A stretch of 64,000 nucleotides of DNA, from positions 1 through 64,000 of the forward strand of contig JAKUUM010000001.1 in assembly GCA_022447065.1 (NCBI GenBank), in the 5' to 3' direction. Every line of letters begins with the position of its first letter. Position 1 is the first letter of the stretch. The notes beneath the pieces were generated by a model. The model was given only the letters and a program-made list of their open reading frames with translations. It did not search any database and had not been told where the DNA came from. Position numbers and translations under genes: made by a program. Below, piece by piece: positions 26,464-35,563 of the stretch. Source of the stretch: SAR86 cluster bacterium (GTDB lineage Bacteria > Pseudomonadota > Gammaproteobacteria > Magnimaribacterales > Magnimaribacteraceae).

Positions 26464-28119
26464 TTAATTACTTAGTTTTGACAAATCTAATAATTCTTCT
26501 CCAAATTTTACAGGCTTCGACTCATACAAGAAATTATTATCTAAGGAAACATTTTTTGGAAATAACAAGATAACAGTAGACCCCAATTGAAAATAGCCTA
26601 GTTCCTGACCTTTCTTTATTACAGCTAATTCTGGATTGGGTCCTTCATTCCACGAATCAACAATCTTTTGCTTCTTAGAATTAATACCTTCATACCAAAA
26701 TGGGACAATACTTCCTACCAAAGTGGCTCCAACACTCACTAAACCATAACTTATGAGTTCAGATTGTATAAACGTCAAAGTTCTTTCATTTTTACTATAG
26801 AGAGACCTAATCTTTTGAGAAGACTTTTGATTAACGCTATATAAATTCCCCTTAAGGTACTTAGTCTTTTTAATAATCCCATTCAGAGGGAAATGAATTC
26901 TGTGATAATTAGAGGGAGCCAGATAAATGGTGACATACCAACCATTCTTGAAATATTTTTCCAGACTTTTGTCTTCTAAAAGCTCATGAAGGCCGTAACG
27001 AATTTTTTTGGCTTGAACCAAAGTTTCCTTTTTTATTTGACCTAAACTAACAATTGTTCCATCTACAGGTGAAATAACCTTATGCTTAGAGGGACTAATC
27101 TTCCTTGCTGAAGGCTTTAATTTTCTAGTAAAAAAATCATTGAAATTTGAAAAATCTTTAATCTCTTGATGGGTTGACTCCTCCAAATCCGGCTCATAAA
27201 AGAAGGAAAAAGAACGAATAAGGAAATTTTTTAATAGTCTATTTTCTGATTTAGAAATTAAGCCCGCAAAAGAAGTTATTTGTTTGTGTGGAGTCAAGAA
27301 AAGAACTAAATCCGAAAACCTATTGGAATTTTGTAGAAAGTCAGGTATTAGCTTATTAGTAGTGTTGATGTACCTTTCATAATCTCGGAATTCAGCCAGC
27401 ATAGTTTTTTCAATATTTTTTATAGGCGCCCGAAGAATAAACAAGGACATGACAAGGGGACCATAAAAACTCCATACTCCTACAACGGAATTACAAGCTA
27501 TTATGTAGAGAGCCCACCACTGCAAGATATGACCAAAATAGTTTGGGTGCCTGGTGTAACTCCATAATCCAGAATTTAAGACATTAGCTTTAGAGGGGCC
27601 ATCTAATCTAAAATTTAATAAATCCTTGTCCGATTTAGTTTCTACATAAAATCCAAGAAAAAAGAGTATAAAACCAAAGGCATCTAAAGGATTTAGACTA
27701 CTTGGACCCGGAAGGTAATTTAGTGATAGCAAGGGAGCTATGGCTATAATTTGGATCAAACCCATTGTAAGGAAGATTCTTTGGTAATTTTTTAGACCCT
27801 CTCCACTTCCACTCTTTACTTCAATATGCAGATAAACAGAACCTTTTACGTTTTCTTTCTTTCTCTTATAGAAGTACCAAGAAAGTTTTATTCCCCAAAG
27901 TAATACAAGTGCATTTACTAAAACTTGCCTTAAATTGAAACTAGGATCTTCAAGTAATGCTTCTATCAGCATGGCACACAATGCCAAGAATGGAATTCCC
28001 ATGACCCAGTACATTTCTACTAAAAATAAACGTTCATCATTTTTAACTACAAAGTACAGACAGCTAACTATTGACCAATTGATAAAAGCAAGATAGAAAA
28101 AAAGCTCCAGGATAGACAT
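26464..28119 (-). CDS. Fusion of DUF1295 membrane domain with phosphatidylserine decarboxylase
   Basis: One uninterrupted 551-aa frame. Residues 1-262 are a polytopic membrane domain of the DUF1295 family (steroid-reductase/isoprenylcysteine methyltransferase-like fold) with the signature LWSYTRHPNYFG (185-196). Residues about 275-551 are a phosphatidylserine decarboxylase: NDFFTRKLKP (327-336), SPVDG (350-354), NYHRIHFP (404-411) and the self-cleavage motif LGST (512-515), where Ser514 should become the pyruvoyl group. The PSD half makes phosphatidylethanolamine in the membrane. No separate psd gene is seen. The N-terminal half might act on a lipid, possibly its product; this is inference. 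It starts the efp-argS-yggS-proC-yggT strand run. Confidence 0.88.
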   Translation of the reverse strand: MSILELFFYLAFINWSIVSCLYFVVKNDERLFLVEMYWVMGIPFLALCAMLIEALLEDPSFNLRQVLVNALVLLWGIKLSWYFYKRKKENVKGSVYLHIEVKSGSGEGLKNYQRIFLTMGLIQIIAIAPLLSLNYLPGPSSLNPLDAFGFILFFLGFYVETKSDKDLLNFRLDGPSKANVLNSGLWSYTRHPNYFGHILQWWALYIIACNSVVGVWSFYGPLVMSLFILRAPIKNIEKTMLAEFRDYERYINTTNKLIPDFLQNSNRFSDLVLFLTPHKQITSFAGLISKSENRLLKNFLIRSFSFFYEPDLEESTHQEIKDFSNFNDFFTRKLKPSARKISPSKHKVISPVDGTIVSLGQIKKETLVQAKKIRYGLHELLEDKSLEKYFKNGWYVTIYLAPSNYHRIHFPLNGIIKKTKYLKGNLYSVNQKSSQKIRSLYSKNERTLTFIQSELISYGLVSVGATLVGSIVPFWYEGINSKKQKIVDSWNEGPNPELAVIKKGQELGYFQLGSTVILLFPKNVSLDNNFLYESKPVKFGEELLDLSKLSN

Positions 28120-28263
28120 TCTATCGTTGCGTTGTTAAATAATTCCCATTATCATCTAGCATCCTAGATTTGGGGTCGTGGGCCTTATTTGGGACAGTTA
28201 TCATATTAGTTAACGATATTCGCATAAGATAGATTACAAAAACATTTTTTAAGGAGAATCTCG

Positions 28264-29031
28264 ATGAGGCGTTTTTTTATTACTTTAACATTTCTAGTAC
28301 CAACCCTGCTAGGCTCGGCACTGGTATTAAGTGACCAAATACAACCTTTACTTGACGTAGCAGAAGAACGTGCAGACCAAGAACAAGTATCTCAAACAAA
28401 AATTGATTCCATGGATGATGACACTTCATTGATAGTCAACGAGTACATAACAGTCAGCAAGCAAATAGAAGGGTTGAGGGTATATAACGCTCAAATGAGA
28501 AAGCAAATTGACCGACAAGAAGAAAGGTTAAAAGAGATAGATAAAACCATGAAAGAAGCCCAGGTTATGCAAAGGCAAATACCTCCTTTTACTAGACGTA
28601 TGCTAGCAGGAATTGAGAAATCTATAGAACTGGACATGCCCTTTCACCTGGCTGAAAGAAAAGAAAGGATTGCTTTTGCTAAAGCAGCAATAGACAACCC
28701 AACAGTTTCAAGTGCCGAAGGCCTAAGGCAAGTTTTAGAGACTTTTAATGTAGAAATGGAATACGGAAGAAAGTTAGATAATTACAAAGATACTATTGAC
28801 ATTGAAGGTCAACCAAGAGAAGTAAACGTACTTAGGGTTGGAAGGCTTTCTTTAGTTTATCAATCTTCTGACGGATCTCTGACGGGAGCTTGGGACAATA
28901 AGGAGCGTGAATGGGTAGAGCTAGACAATAGTTACAGGAACCCAACCAAAAAAGGCTTGAGAATTGCAAACAGGCTGGCAACAGTAAGTATGCTCGAACT
29001 GCCAATACCTAATCCAGAGGCAGTGAAATGA
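28264..29031 (+). CDS. Exported DUF3450 coiled-coil protein of TonB system
   Basis: DUF3450-family protein, 255 aa, with an N-terminal signal peptide (FFITLTFLVPTLLGSAL, cleaved before residue about 25) and a long coiled coil (residues about 55-105, rich in Q, R, K and E). Members are encoded at the head of TonB2-type clusters with two ExbB-like proteins; a periplasmic structural or regulatory role in the energy-transducing complex is inferred. A strong AAGGAG ribosome site precedes the ATG. It overlaps the next gene by 4 nt. Confidence 0.82.
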   Translation: MRRFFITLTFLVPTLLGSALVLSDQIQPLLDVAEERADQEQVSQTKIDSMDDDTSLIVNEYITVSKQIEGLRVYNAQMRKQIDRQEERLKEIDKTMKEAQVMQRQIPPFTRRMLAGIEKSIELDMPFHLAERKERIAFAKAAIDNPTVSSAEGLRQVLETFNVEMEYGRKLDNYKDTIDIEGQPREVNVLRVGRLSLVYQSSDGSLTGAWDNKEREWVELDNSYRNPTKKGLRIANRLATVSMLELPIPNPEAVK

Positions 29032-30422
29032 AGAAAATAATCTATAATTTTTTGCCTCTGATACTAGTTTCTTTGTTTATTTTTCCTCTTGTTGCTCAAG
29101 AGGCAACTGAAGATGACACGAATGATCCTTCTAATCCCCAAGAGTTATTAGAGATAGTGAAACAGGGACAGTTTGCTGACACACAAGCTCAAAGAGACAG
29201 GGAAAGAAAATTCAGAAATGAAAAAAACAAGCAGGCTAAATTATTAGCAGATGCCAAAGCAGAAAGAGCAAGGCTCGAAAGAGAGGCTGCTCGATTGGAA
29301 GTGAGATTTGAAGCCAACGAGGCACTCTTGGTAGTTGCGGAGGCTCAATTGAAAGAAAGACTTGGTTCTTTGAATGAGATCTTTGGACACTTAGCAGGAT
29401 TAGCAACAGAATCTAGAAACATATTTGAGCAATCTATTAGTTCAGCTCAATTTGGTAAAGAAAGGGAAGAGTTCCTAACAAAATTAGCTGTAAAAATGGG
29501 TCGAGGGGTTACGCTGGCTTCCATACCAGAATTAGAAAGACTTTGGTATGAGCTTCAAAGGGAAATTAATGCCACCGGAGAAGTAGTTAAATTCACTACG
29601 GATGTTATTGCATTAGATGGTACGGTTGAATCTAGAGAGGTGGTAAGAGTAGGAGTTTTTAATGCTGTTTCTGACGGCAATTACCTAACTTATGCTTCAA
29701 CAAGAGGAATGTATGAGGAATTACCTTCTCAACCGGCAAGACGTTACACCTCTACAACTTCTGATGTGTTAGATGCAGAGGCATTCCCGGTGCAATTTGC
29801 TGTTGATCCAACAGGACCACAGGGTGGTTCCTATCTTGCGAGTTTAATATCCATGCCGGGGTGGGGGGAAAGAACCCAACAGGGAGGAATTGTTGGTTAC
29901 ATCATACTGTATATTTTAGGATTGGGAGGATTGGGTTTGTTTGTTTGGAGATTATATTCTCTCATAGGTATAAGGTCTTTAGTAGACTCTCAACTTGCCG
30001 CCTCTACGCTTAGCACAGACAACCCTCTAGGCAGGGTGCTTAAAGTAGCTGAAGACAACCCGAAAGCTGATACTGAAACCATAGAACTTAAAATGGCGGA
30101 ACAAATTCTTAATGAGAGACCGTCCATTGTAAAACTTAACTGGCTGATAAAGCTAATTTCGATTGTTTCCCCTCTGATGGGTCTTTTCGGAACCATAATT
30201 GGTATGATCATAACTTTTCAAATGATTACTTTGTTTGGAACTGGGGATCCAAAGACTATGGCTGAAGGAATATCTATTGCTCTTGTTACTACTTGGCTTG
30301 GGTTAGCAGTAGCTATTCCAATGACATTCATGTCCGCCATTGTCTCTAATTTCTCAAAAGGAATTTTGGAAACAATTGAAGAACAGGCTATTGGAATGGC
30401 AGCGGAAAGGTCAGAAAAGTAA
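29028..30422 (+). CDS. Large TolQ/ExbB-family proton channel protein with periplasmic coiled coil
   Basis: MotA/TolQ/ExbB-type protein, 464 aa, much longer than classical ExbB (about 240). A signal peptide (to about residue 24) is followed by a coiled coil (about 55-115), a globular periplasmic part, a transmembrane helix (VGYIILYILGLGGLGLFVW) and the C-terminal channel domain with LMGLFGTIIGMI and an AIPMTF helix. It matches the long ExbB of TonB2-type clusters. Together with the shorter ExbB and ExbD it should harvest the proton motive force for TonB. Confidence 0.88.
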   Translation: MKKIIYNFLPLILVSLFIFPLVAQEATEDDTNDPSNPQELLEIVKQGQFADTQAQRDRERKFRNEKNKQAKLLADAKAERARLEREAARLEVRFEANEALLVVAEAQLKERLGSLNEIFGHLAGLATESRNIFEQSISSAQFGKEREEFLTKLAVKMGRGVTLASIPELERLWYELQREINATGEVVKFTTDVIALDGTVESREVVRVGVFNAVSDGNYLTYASTRGMYEELPSQPARRYTSTTSDVLDAEAFPVQFAVDPTGPQGGSYLASLISMPGWGERTQQGGIVGYIILYILGLGGLGLFVWRLYSLIGIRSLVDSQLAASTLSTDNPLGRVLKVAEDNPKADTETIELKMAEQILNERPSIVKLNWLIKLISIVSPLMGLFGTIIGMIITFQMITLFGTGDPKTMAEGISIALVTTWLGLAVAIPMTFMSAIVSNFSKGILETIEEQAIGMAAERSEK

Positions 30423-30447
30423 TTTCTACTAGGAAAAGTAAAGGGTT

Positions 30448-30972
30448 ATGTTTTTCTTCTACGATGCTGCAGACGCTCTTTTTGAGTTTATGCAAAAAGG
30501 GGGAGACGTACTTTACTTGATAGGCTTATTGGCCTTCTTGATGTGGTTTCTAATTTTCGAAAGGCTTTGGTATTTTAACTTTAATCATCAATCGACTATT
30601 GATGTAGTGGTCCAGGATTGGTCCAAGAGATCAGACAAAAAATCCTGGAATTCGAAAGCCATTAGGGAGATGTTAATTTCTCAGACTTCATCGAAAATTA
30701 ACCTGAACCTGACTTTGATAAAGTTGTGCGTTGGAGTCGCTCCGCTTTTAGGACTGTTTGGAACAATAACTGGAATGATGGAGGTCTTTCATCTATTAGC
30801 CATTACTGGAGGGGGAGATGCTAAAGCAATGGCGGGAGGAGTTTCCAGATCAACAATACCTGCGATGGCGGGACTTTCTGTAGCCATTACGGGAACATTT
30901 GCTAGTACGTTTCTTAGAAATAAATCTAATAGAGAAGTGGAGCTCTTGTCAGAACACTTAGTTTCTGAATAA
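30448..30972 (+). CDS. exbB: ExbB-like biopolymer transport protein
   Basis: Short MotA/TolQ/ExbB-family membrane protein, 174 aa. Helix 1 is LYLIGLLAFLMWFLIFERLWYF (two parts, about 21-43), and the conserved channel segment is VAPLLGLFGTITGMMEVF (about 111-128) followed by SRSTIPAMAGLSVAITGTF. It is the second ExbB-type subunit of this operon, as expected for the TonB2-type arrangement. exbD follows after 14 bp with an AAGGGAG ribosome site. Confidence 0.9.
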   Translation: MFFFYDAADALFEFMQKGGDVLYLIGLLAFLMWFLIFERLWYFNFNHQSTIDVVVQDWSKRSDKKSWNSKAIREMLISQTSSKINLNLTLIKLCVGVAPLLGLFGTITGMMEVFHLLAITGGGDAKAMAGGVSRSTIPAMAGLSVAITGTFASTFLRNKSNREVELLSEHLVSE

Positions 30973-30986
30973 TAAGGGAGATAAAC

Positions 30987-31397
30987 ATGAGAAGATCACC
31001 AATCAGTCAAGCCGCAGACGCGGAAGAAGAAATAAGCTTAACACCAATGCTAGATGTTGTTTTTATCCTTTTAATATTCTTTATTGTTACTGCGAATTTT
31101 ATTAAAGAACCAGGACTCGAAGTAAACCGCCCTGATGCTGAGACAGCAACTATTCAAGACAACGCAGCTATCCTCATCGCGATCGGAGGAAATGACGATA
31201 TATGGATAGACGGTCGAAGAATAGATGTAAGGCAGGTAAAAGCAAATGTAACAAAATTATTAGCAGAGAACCCCCAAGGCTCGGTTGTAATTCAGGCGGA
31301 TGAGCGAGCCACTGCCGATGCCATTATTAAGGTAATGGATCAATCAAGGGAAGCAGGAGTGTTTGCTATCTCTTTAGCTTCTGAACCTAAGTTCTAG
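30987..31397 (+). CDS. exbD: ExbD-like biopolymer transport protein
   Basis: ExbD/TolR-family protein, 136 aa, with one N-terminal transmembrane helix (LDVVFILLIFFIVTANFI, about 23-40) that carries the conserved proton-accepting aspartate at its start (MLDVVFILL), and a periplasmic domain ending DQSREAGVFAISLAS. It pairs with ExbB to drive TonB. The gene lies between exbB and tonB in the same orientation. Confidence 0.92.
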   Translation: MRRSPISQAADAEEEISLTPMLDVVFILLIFFIVTANFIKEPGLEVNRPDAETATIQDNAAILIAIGGNDDIWIDGRRIDVRQVKANVTKLLAENPQGSVVIQADERATADAIIKVMDQSREAGVFAISLASEPKF

Positions 31398-31403
31398 ATC
31401 TTT

Positions 31404-32045
31404 GTGAATTTTTTAGCTGAACAGAATTTAAAAAAGTTTTCGGCTGTTTTTGTGGGATCGGCTTTATTGACTCTTGTTATTTTTTACTTAATGCAAGCTT
31501 TAATTGCTGTTGGTGACGTAGAGTTGAAAGATAAAGGCATAAGGATTGCAGACGTAACGATGCCTGATAGAGATCTAGAGTTATTGCAAGACATTGAAAG
31601 GCCCGAAGAAGAAGAGCCGCCTCCGGAAACCATGCCACCCGAATTTGATATGACTCCTCCTGCTGATTTGGATAACGTAGCTCCACGTCCGAAGTTTGAT
31701 TTCAAAGGGAGGAAGGCAGGTGTATTTGCAGATGGTTCTTACGTACCAATTTTTAAAGTTCCTCCCATTTATCCTAGAAGGGCACAAGAAAGAGGTATTG
31801 AAGGATGCGTAATGTTGCAGTTTACTGTTACCAAAATTGGAGCTGTTAAAGATGCTGTGATCCTGTGGTCTCTACCAAGTGGTATTTTTGATAGGGCTGC
31901 CATACGTTCTGCAATGAAATTTAAATACAAACCCCAAATAAGAGATGGTGAAGCGATTGAGGTCAAAGGAATCTTAAATCAGATTACCTTTATCATAGAA
32001 GACCCTAAAAAAACTTCAGAATATACACCTGAGGGTTGTGCCTAA
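31404..32045 (+). CDS. tonB: TonB energy transducer
   Basis: TonB protein, 213 aa, GTG start. One N-terminal membrane anchor (FVGSALLTLVIFYLMQALIAVG in two parts, about 16-38), a short acidic/proline-rich spacer (residues about 68-95, PEEEEPPPETMPPEF) and a C-terminal TonB domain with VPPIYPRRAQERGIEGCV and FKYKPQIRDG. The spacer is short compared with E. coli TonB, fitting the TonB2 type. It passes energy to outer-membrane TonB-dependent receptors, none of which is encoded in this window, so the substrate is unknown. Confidence 0.92.
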   Translation: MNFLAEQNLKKFSAVFVGSALLTLVIFYLMQALIAVGDVELKDKGIRIADVTMPDRDLELLQDIERPEEEEPPPETMPPEFDMTPPADLDNVAPRPKFDFKGRKAGVFADGSYVPIFKVPPIYPRRAQERGIEGCVMLQFTVTKIGAVKDAVILWSLPSGIFDRAAIRSAMKFKYKPQIRDGEAIEVKGILNQITFIIEDPKKTSEYTPEGCA

Positions 32046-32049
32046 ATAG

Positions 32050-33507
32050 ATGTTTCGGTATAAATACACTGTGAATCTTTTAACTAAAGTCTTAGTTGTG
32101 GGTGTGGTGTTAAGTTTAATGCCCACCATCTCTTCTGTAGTGGTTCCAGAGTATGAAGGATTTAATCTTGAAGCTGCAGATGATAAAAAAAAGAGAACCA
32201 GAAAAAGAGTAAAGCTTCCCAGTAAGAAAGCTCAAAAGATCTTACAAGCAGTACAACCTTTTATGGAGGAAGAGCAGTGGCCTGAAGCCATTGAGATACT
32301 TTTAGTAATTGAAACCGATCCTAAATTTACCGAAACTGATAGGGCGAGCATGCTCTTCTATTTTGGTTACATTTACTTCGCCCAGGAAAAATATGATCAA
32401 GCTATAAACGCATACAAGCGGCTTGTAATATCTGAAGGTGCTGATTGGAAAATGAAAAATCAAGCCAGATTCTCCTTGGCCCAATTATTTTTCATTAACG
32501 AGGATTATAGAGGCGCCGTTAAGTACCTACTTGAATGGATAGGGGAAGAAGAAGAACCAAGTTCGCAAGGATACTCTCTGCTTGCAACAGCCTATTTTCA
32601 GTTAGAAGAATTTAAAAGGGCAAAAACTTATATTGAAACTGCCATCCAGATCGCAGAAAGCCGGGACATACCAATAACGATCCTGAACGAAGAAGGTGAA
32701 GAGGTAGAAACCGGAGAAACAAAAAAGGGGATTGCGAGAGAAAATGACTACCTATTAAAGATGGCCGTCTACACTGAGTTAAAGGAAGACTTAGACGTTT
32801 TGCCTATCTATATGACTCTCGCTACGCATTATTCTAAAAAAAGATATTGGGTTGGTTTATCTAGCTTGTATGGACAAAGAGATCGAATGTTAGATCAATT
32901 AGGAGCTCTGGAGGCAGCTCATGAAGACAGATTGCTGGACAAACAGAGAGAATATGTTGCTCTGGGTCAGTTGCTCTTTATGCATCAAAACCCCCATAAG
33001 GCAGCCCATGTTATGGCTTATGGGTTTAAAAATGGATTTATAAAAGAAGAAGAAAAAACACTAAAAGCCTTGGCCCAGTATTGGCATGCTGCAAAAGAAT
33101 TAAAAAAAGCTAAACCCGCTTATGCTAAAGCAGCAAAATTATCTAAAGAAGGGGAGCTTTATATCTTTCTTGGACAGGTGTATTTCGGACTAGACGAATA
33201 TGCTGAATCTGAAAAAGCGATTAGAGCCGGTATTAAGAAAGGAAAATTAAAAGACGGAGCTAACGCTCACATGCTTTTGGGCCAAGTATTATTTGAATAC
33301 CAAAAATGGGATGAAGCAATAAAATCCTTCAGAAAATGTATAGATGTAGCTGAAAAGCAGTGGGACGATAAGAAAGAAGCACAGAAGAAAAAGAAGAAGA
33401 AAATCCAAGACCAAGCCAGAAAATGGATTACTTATACCGAGGGTGAAGAAGAAAGAGTTCTGGCACTAGAACTCAAGAGGAAATCTTTAGGACTTGGTTC
33501 CTCTTAA
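32050..33507 (+). CDS. Exported TPR protein of TonB cluster
   Basis: Tetratricopeptide-repeat protein, 485 aa. An N-terminal hydrophobic segment (LLTKVLVVGVVLSLMPTISSVVV in two parts, 10-32) suggests export or membrane anchoring. Repeats are seen at about 95-130 (YFGYIYFAQEKYDQAINAYKRL in two parts), 145-200, 345-390 and 395-440; the middle is less regular. A very basic stretch (KKEAQKKKKKKIQDQ) lies near residue 450. Such proteins close TonB2-type clusters and probably support complex assembly. Its stop shares TTAA with folA on the other strand. Confidence 0.85.
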   Translation: MFRYKYTVNLLTKVLVVGVVLSLMPTISSVVVPEYEGFNLEAADDKKKRTRKRVKLPSKKAQKILQAVQPFMEEEQWPEAIEILLVIETDPKFTETDRASMLFYFGYIYFAQEKYDQAINAYKRLVISEGADWKMKNQARFSLAQLFFINEDYRGAVKYLLEWIGEEEEPSSQGYSLLATAYFQLEEFKRAKTYIETAIQIAESRDIPITILNEEGEEVETGETKKGIARENDYLLKMAVYTELKEDLDVLPIYMTLATHYSKKRYWVGLSSLYGQRDRMLDQLGALEAAHEDRLLDKQREYVALGQLLFMHQNPHKAAHVMAYGFKNGFIKEEEKTLKALAQYWHAAKELKKAKPAYAKAAKLSKEGELYIFLGQVYFGLDEYAESEKAIRAGIKKGKLKDGANAHMLLGQVLFEYQKWDEAIKSFRKCIDVAEKQWDDKKEAQKKKKKKIQDQARKWITYTEGEEERVLALELKRKSLGLGSS

Positions 33508-33992
33508 GTCATTTTTTTACGATACTCTAAAAAACTGTACTCAATTTTTTGACTGGGATCTCTGCTGTTTCTTCTGGAGATTTCATCCCACTCACGTTTA
33601 TCCCATTCTGGAAAAAACGCATCTCCCTTTACTTTGAGTTTAACTTTAGTCAGATACATAGTGGTAGCCAATGGGAAGAACTCTTTGTAAATATTTTCTC
33701 CTCCTATAATGAAGACCTCCTTAGAGAAATTTGAGGCTATTTCTAGGGCACTTTCTTTATTAGTTACTTCTCTAACTCCATTAAATCCCTTGGGATTTCT
33801 AGTCAAAACTATATTCAATCTATTTGGTAGGGGTCGGCCTATTGATTCGTAAGTCTTTCTGCCCATAATGATGGCAGAACCATCAGTTATTTGCCTAAAA
33901 TGCTCTAAGTCTTCGTTGATTGACCAAGGTATAGACCCCTTATTTCCAATAACTCTACCAGCATCAAAAGCTGCAATTAAGGATATTTTCAT
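33504..33992 (-). CDS. folA: Dihydrofolate reductase
   Basis: Reduces dihydrofolate with NADPH; 162 aa, the usual bacterial length. It shows AAFDAGRVIGNKGSIPW (about 8-24), the acidic catalytic residue in NEDLEHF, MGRKTYESIGRPLPNR (about 43-58) and EVFIIGGENIYKEF (about 93-106). It lies 1 nt downstream of thyA, whose reaction makes dihydrofolate, so the pair recycles folate for dTMP synthesis. Confidence 0.96.
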   Translation of the reverse strand: MKISLIAAFDAGRVIGNKGSIPWSINEDLEHFRQITDGSAIIMGRKTYESIGRPLPNRLNIVLTRNPKGFNGVREVTNKESALEIASNFSKEVFIIGGENIYKEFFPLATTMYLTKVKLKVKGDAFFPEWDKREWDEISRRNSRDPSQKIEYSFLEYRKKMT

Positions 33993-33993
33993 T

Positions 33994-34788
33994 TTAGACA
34001 GCTACTGGGGCTGGTATGTGAGGGTGGGAGTCGTAATTTTCTAAAGAAAAATCTTCATACTCAAGTTCTAAAATATCAGTTATTTCTTTTTTAATATTCA
34101 TTGTGGGAAGAGCAAAGGGTGTTCTTTTTAGTTGTTCATCTACTTGACCAAGATGGTTTAAGTAAAGATGCGCATCACCTAGGGTGTGGACGAAATCACC
34201 AGCTTTTAAACCCGTAGCCTTTGCAATCATTAAAACCAGTAGAGCATAAGATGCAATATTAAAAGGAACTCCTATGAAAATATCTGCACTTCTCTGGTAT
34301 AGCTGACAGGATAACCTGCCTTCAGCTACGTAAAATTGAAATAGGGTATGACAAGGTGGAAGGGCCATTTTTTCTATTTGCGAAACATTCCAGGCGCTGA
34401 CAATCAGCCTTCTTGAGTCAGGATCTGACTTAATTTGATGAATAACGTCAGATATTTGATCTATAGAGTTTCCATCTTTTGTGGGCCAAGATCTCCACTG
34501 AGCCCCATACACTGGTCCAAGCTCACCTCTTTCATCTGCCCATTCATCCCAGATACTTACACCATGCTCTTTTAGGTAATCTATGTTTGTAGATCCCTTA
34601 ATAATCCACAGAAGCTCATAAATAATAGATTTAAGATGAACTTTCTTGGTTGTAATCAAAGGAAAGCCTTCTTCAAGATTAAATCGCATTTGGTATCCAA
34701 AAACACTCAAAGTTCCTGTCCCAGTCCTGTCTTGTTTCTTGGTGCCTGATTCGCGCACATACTTCATTAAATCAAGATATTGTTGCAT
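33994..34788 (-). CDS. thyA: Thymidylate synthase ThyA
   Basis: Converts dUMP to dTMP using methylene-tetrahydrofolate. I use the ATG at 34788 ([11 protein letters not shown]), which gives 264 aa, the same as E. coli ThyA; the frame stays open upstream to 34842 but those residues are atypical. The catalytic cysteine is in [11 protein letters not shown], with [12 protein letters not shown] and GDAHLYLNH downstream and a terminal [10 protein letters not shown]. The start overlaps the end of lgt by 17 nt, in the conserved lgt-thyA-folA order. Confidence 0.96.
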   Translation of the reverse strand: MQQYLDLMKYVRESGTKKQDRTGTGTLSVFGYQMRFNLEEGFPLITTKKVHLKSIIYELLWIIKGSTNIDYLKEHGVSIWDEWADERGELGPVYGAQWRSWPTKDGNSIDQISDVIHQIKSDPDSRRLIVSAWNVSQIEKMALPPCHTLFQFYVAEGRLSCQLYQRSADIFIGVPFNIASYALLVLMIAKATGLKAGDFVHTLGDAHLYLNHLGQVDEQLKRTPFALPTMNIKKEITDILELEYEDFSLENYDSHPHIPAPVAV

Positions 34789-35563
34789 CTTTTTTTGAGT
34801 AATTTCTGTAAGAATAAAATAATAACACGACGCCAATAACAATCATTGGTACTGAAAGCAATTGACCCCTTGAAATAGAATCAAATAAATCAAAACCAAT
34901 ATGTGCATCAGGTTCTCTAAAGATCTCAGTAAAACATCTAACAACGCCATAACCTACCAAAAACATGGCAGAGACGGCCATGTGAGGCTTTGGTTTCCTT
35001 GAGTACCACAACATAAATAACAACAAGATAATACCCTCACCAACAGCTTGATAAATTTGCGAAGCATGCCTTACCAGGCCTTCGGGATCAGATGGGAAAA
35101 CAACACCCCAAGGCAATTCAGTTGGTCTTCCTAACAATTCAGAGTTTAAGAAGTTGCCTAGTCGCACAGTTCCAAATCCTATTGGTACGTAAGGCGCTAT
35201 AAAGTCCATAACTTCAAAAAATCTAAAATTCCAGCGTTTACCCAGCAAGTAGCTAGCTAGAAGGACTCCAAGAAAACCTCCATGAAAAGACATCCCTCCC
35301 TGCCAAAAGTAAACAAGTGATAGCGGATCTGAAACCAACCCTCCCAAATCATAAAACAATTTATAACCCAGGCGCCCCCCAAGAGCTGCTCCCAGGAGGC
35401 CATAAAACATTAAATCACCAAGTTGATCTTTGGAGAACTTGGCTAAGTTCTTTCTAGCTAGCCAGTAAATAAGCCCAAAAGCAATCACCCAAGTAATCCC
35501 ATACCACCTTATAGCTAAGGGGCCTAACTGAAAGGCAATTGGATCAATTTCTGGAAGGATCAT
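34772..35563 (-). CDS. lgt: Prolipoprotein diacylglyceryl transferase Lgt
   Basis: Seven-helix inner-membrane enzyme, 263 aa, that attaches diacylglycerol to the lipobox cysteine of prolipoproteins, for example the TRAP binding protein of this window. The motif SFHGGFLG and the signature [18 protein letters not shown] (two parts, about 130-150), with the essential Arg and Asn residues, are intact. Its start codon shares one base with the stop of the symporter gene upstream. Confidence 0.95.
   Translation of the reverse strand: MILPEIDPIAFQLGPLAIRWYGITWVIAFGLIYWLARKNLAKFSKDQLGDLMFYGLLGAALGGRLGYKLFYDLGGLVSDPLSLVYFWQGGMSFHGGFLGVLLASYLLGKRWNFRFFEVMDFIAPYVPIGFGTVRLGNFLNSELLGRPTELPWGVVFPSDPEGLVRHASQIYQAVGEGIILLLFMLWYSRKPKPHMAVSAMFLVGYGVVRCFTEIFREPDAHIGFDLFDSISRGQLLSVPMIVIGVVLLFYSYRNYSKKDATIS

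Noticed and set aside
28120-28263. Fur box upstream of the TonB operon
   Set aside because: Only a half-site (CATTATCAT) is present; the left half does not match.
31477-31966. Several overlapping minus-strand ORFs opposite tonB
   Set aside because: They are shadows of the tonB frame; none has a ribosome site or recognisable motif.
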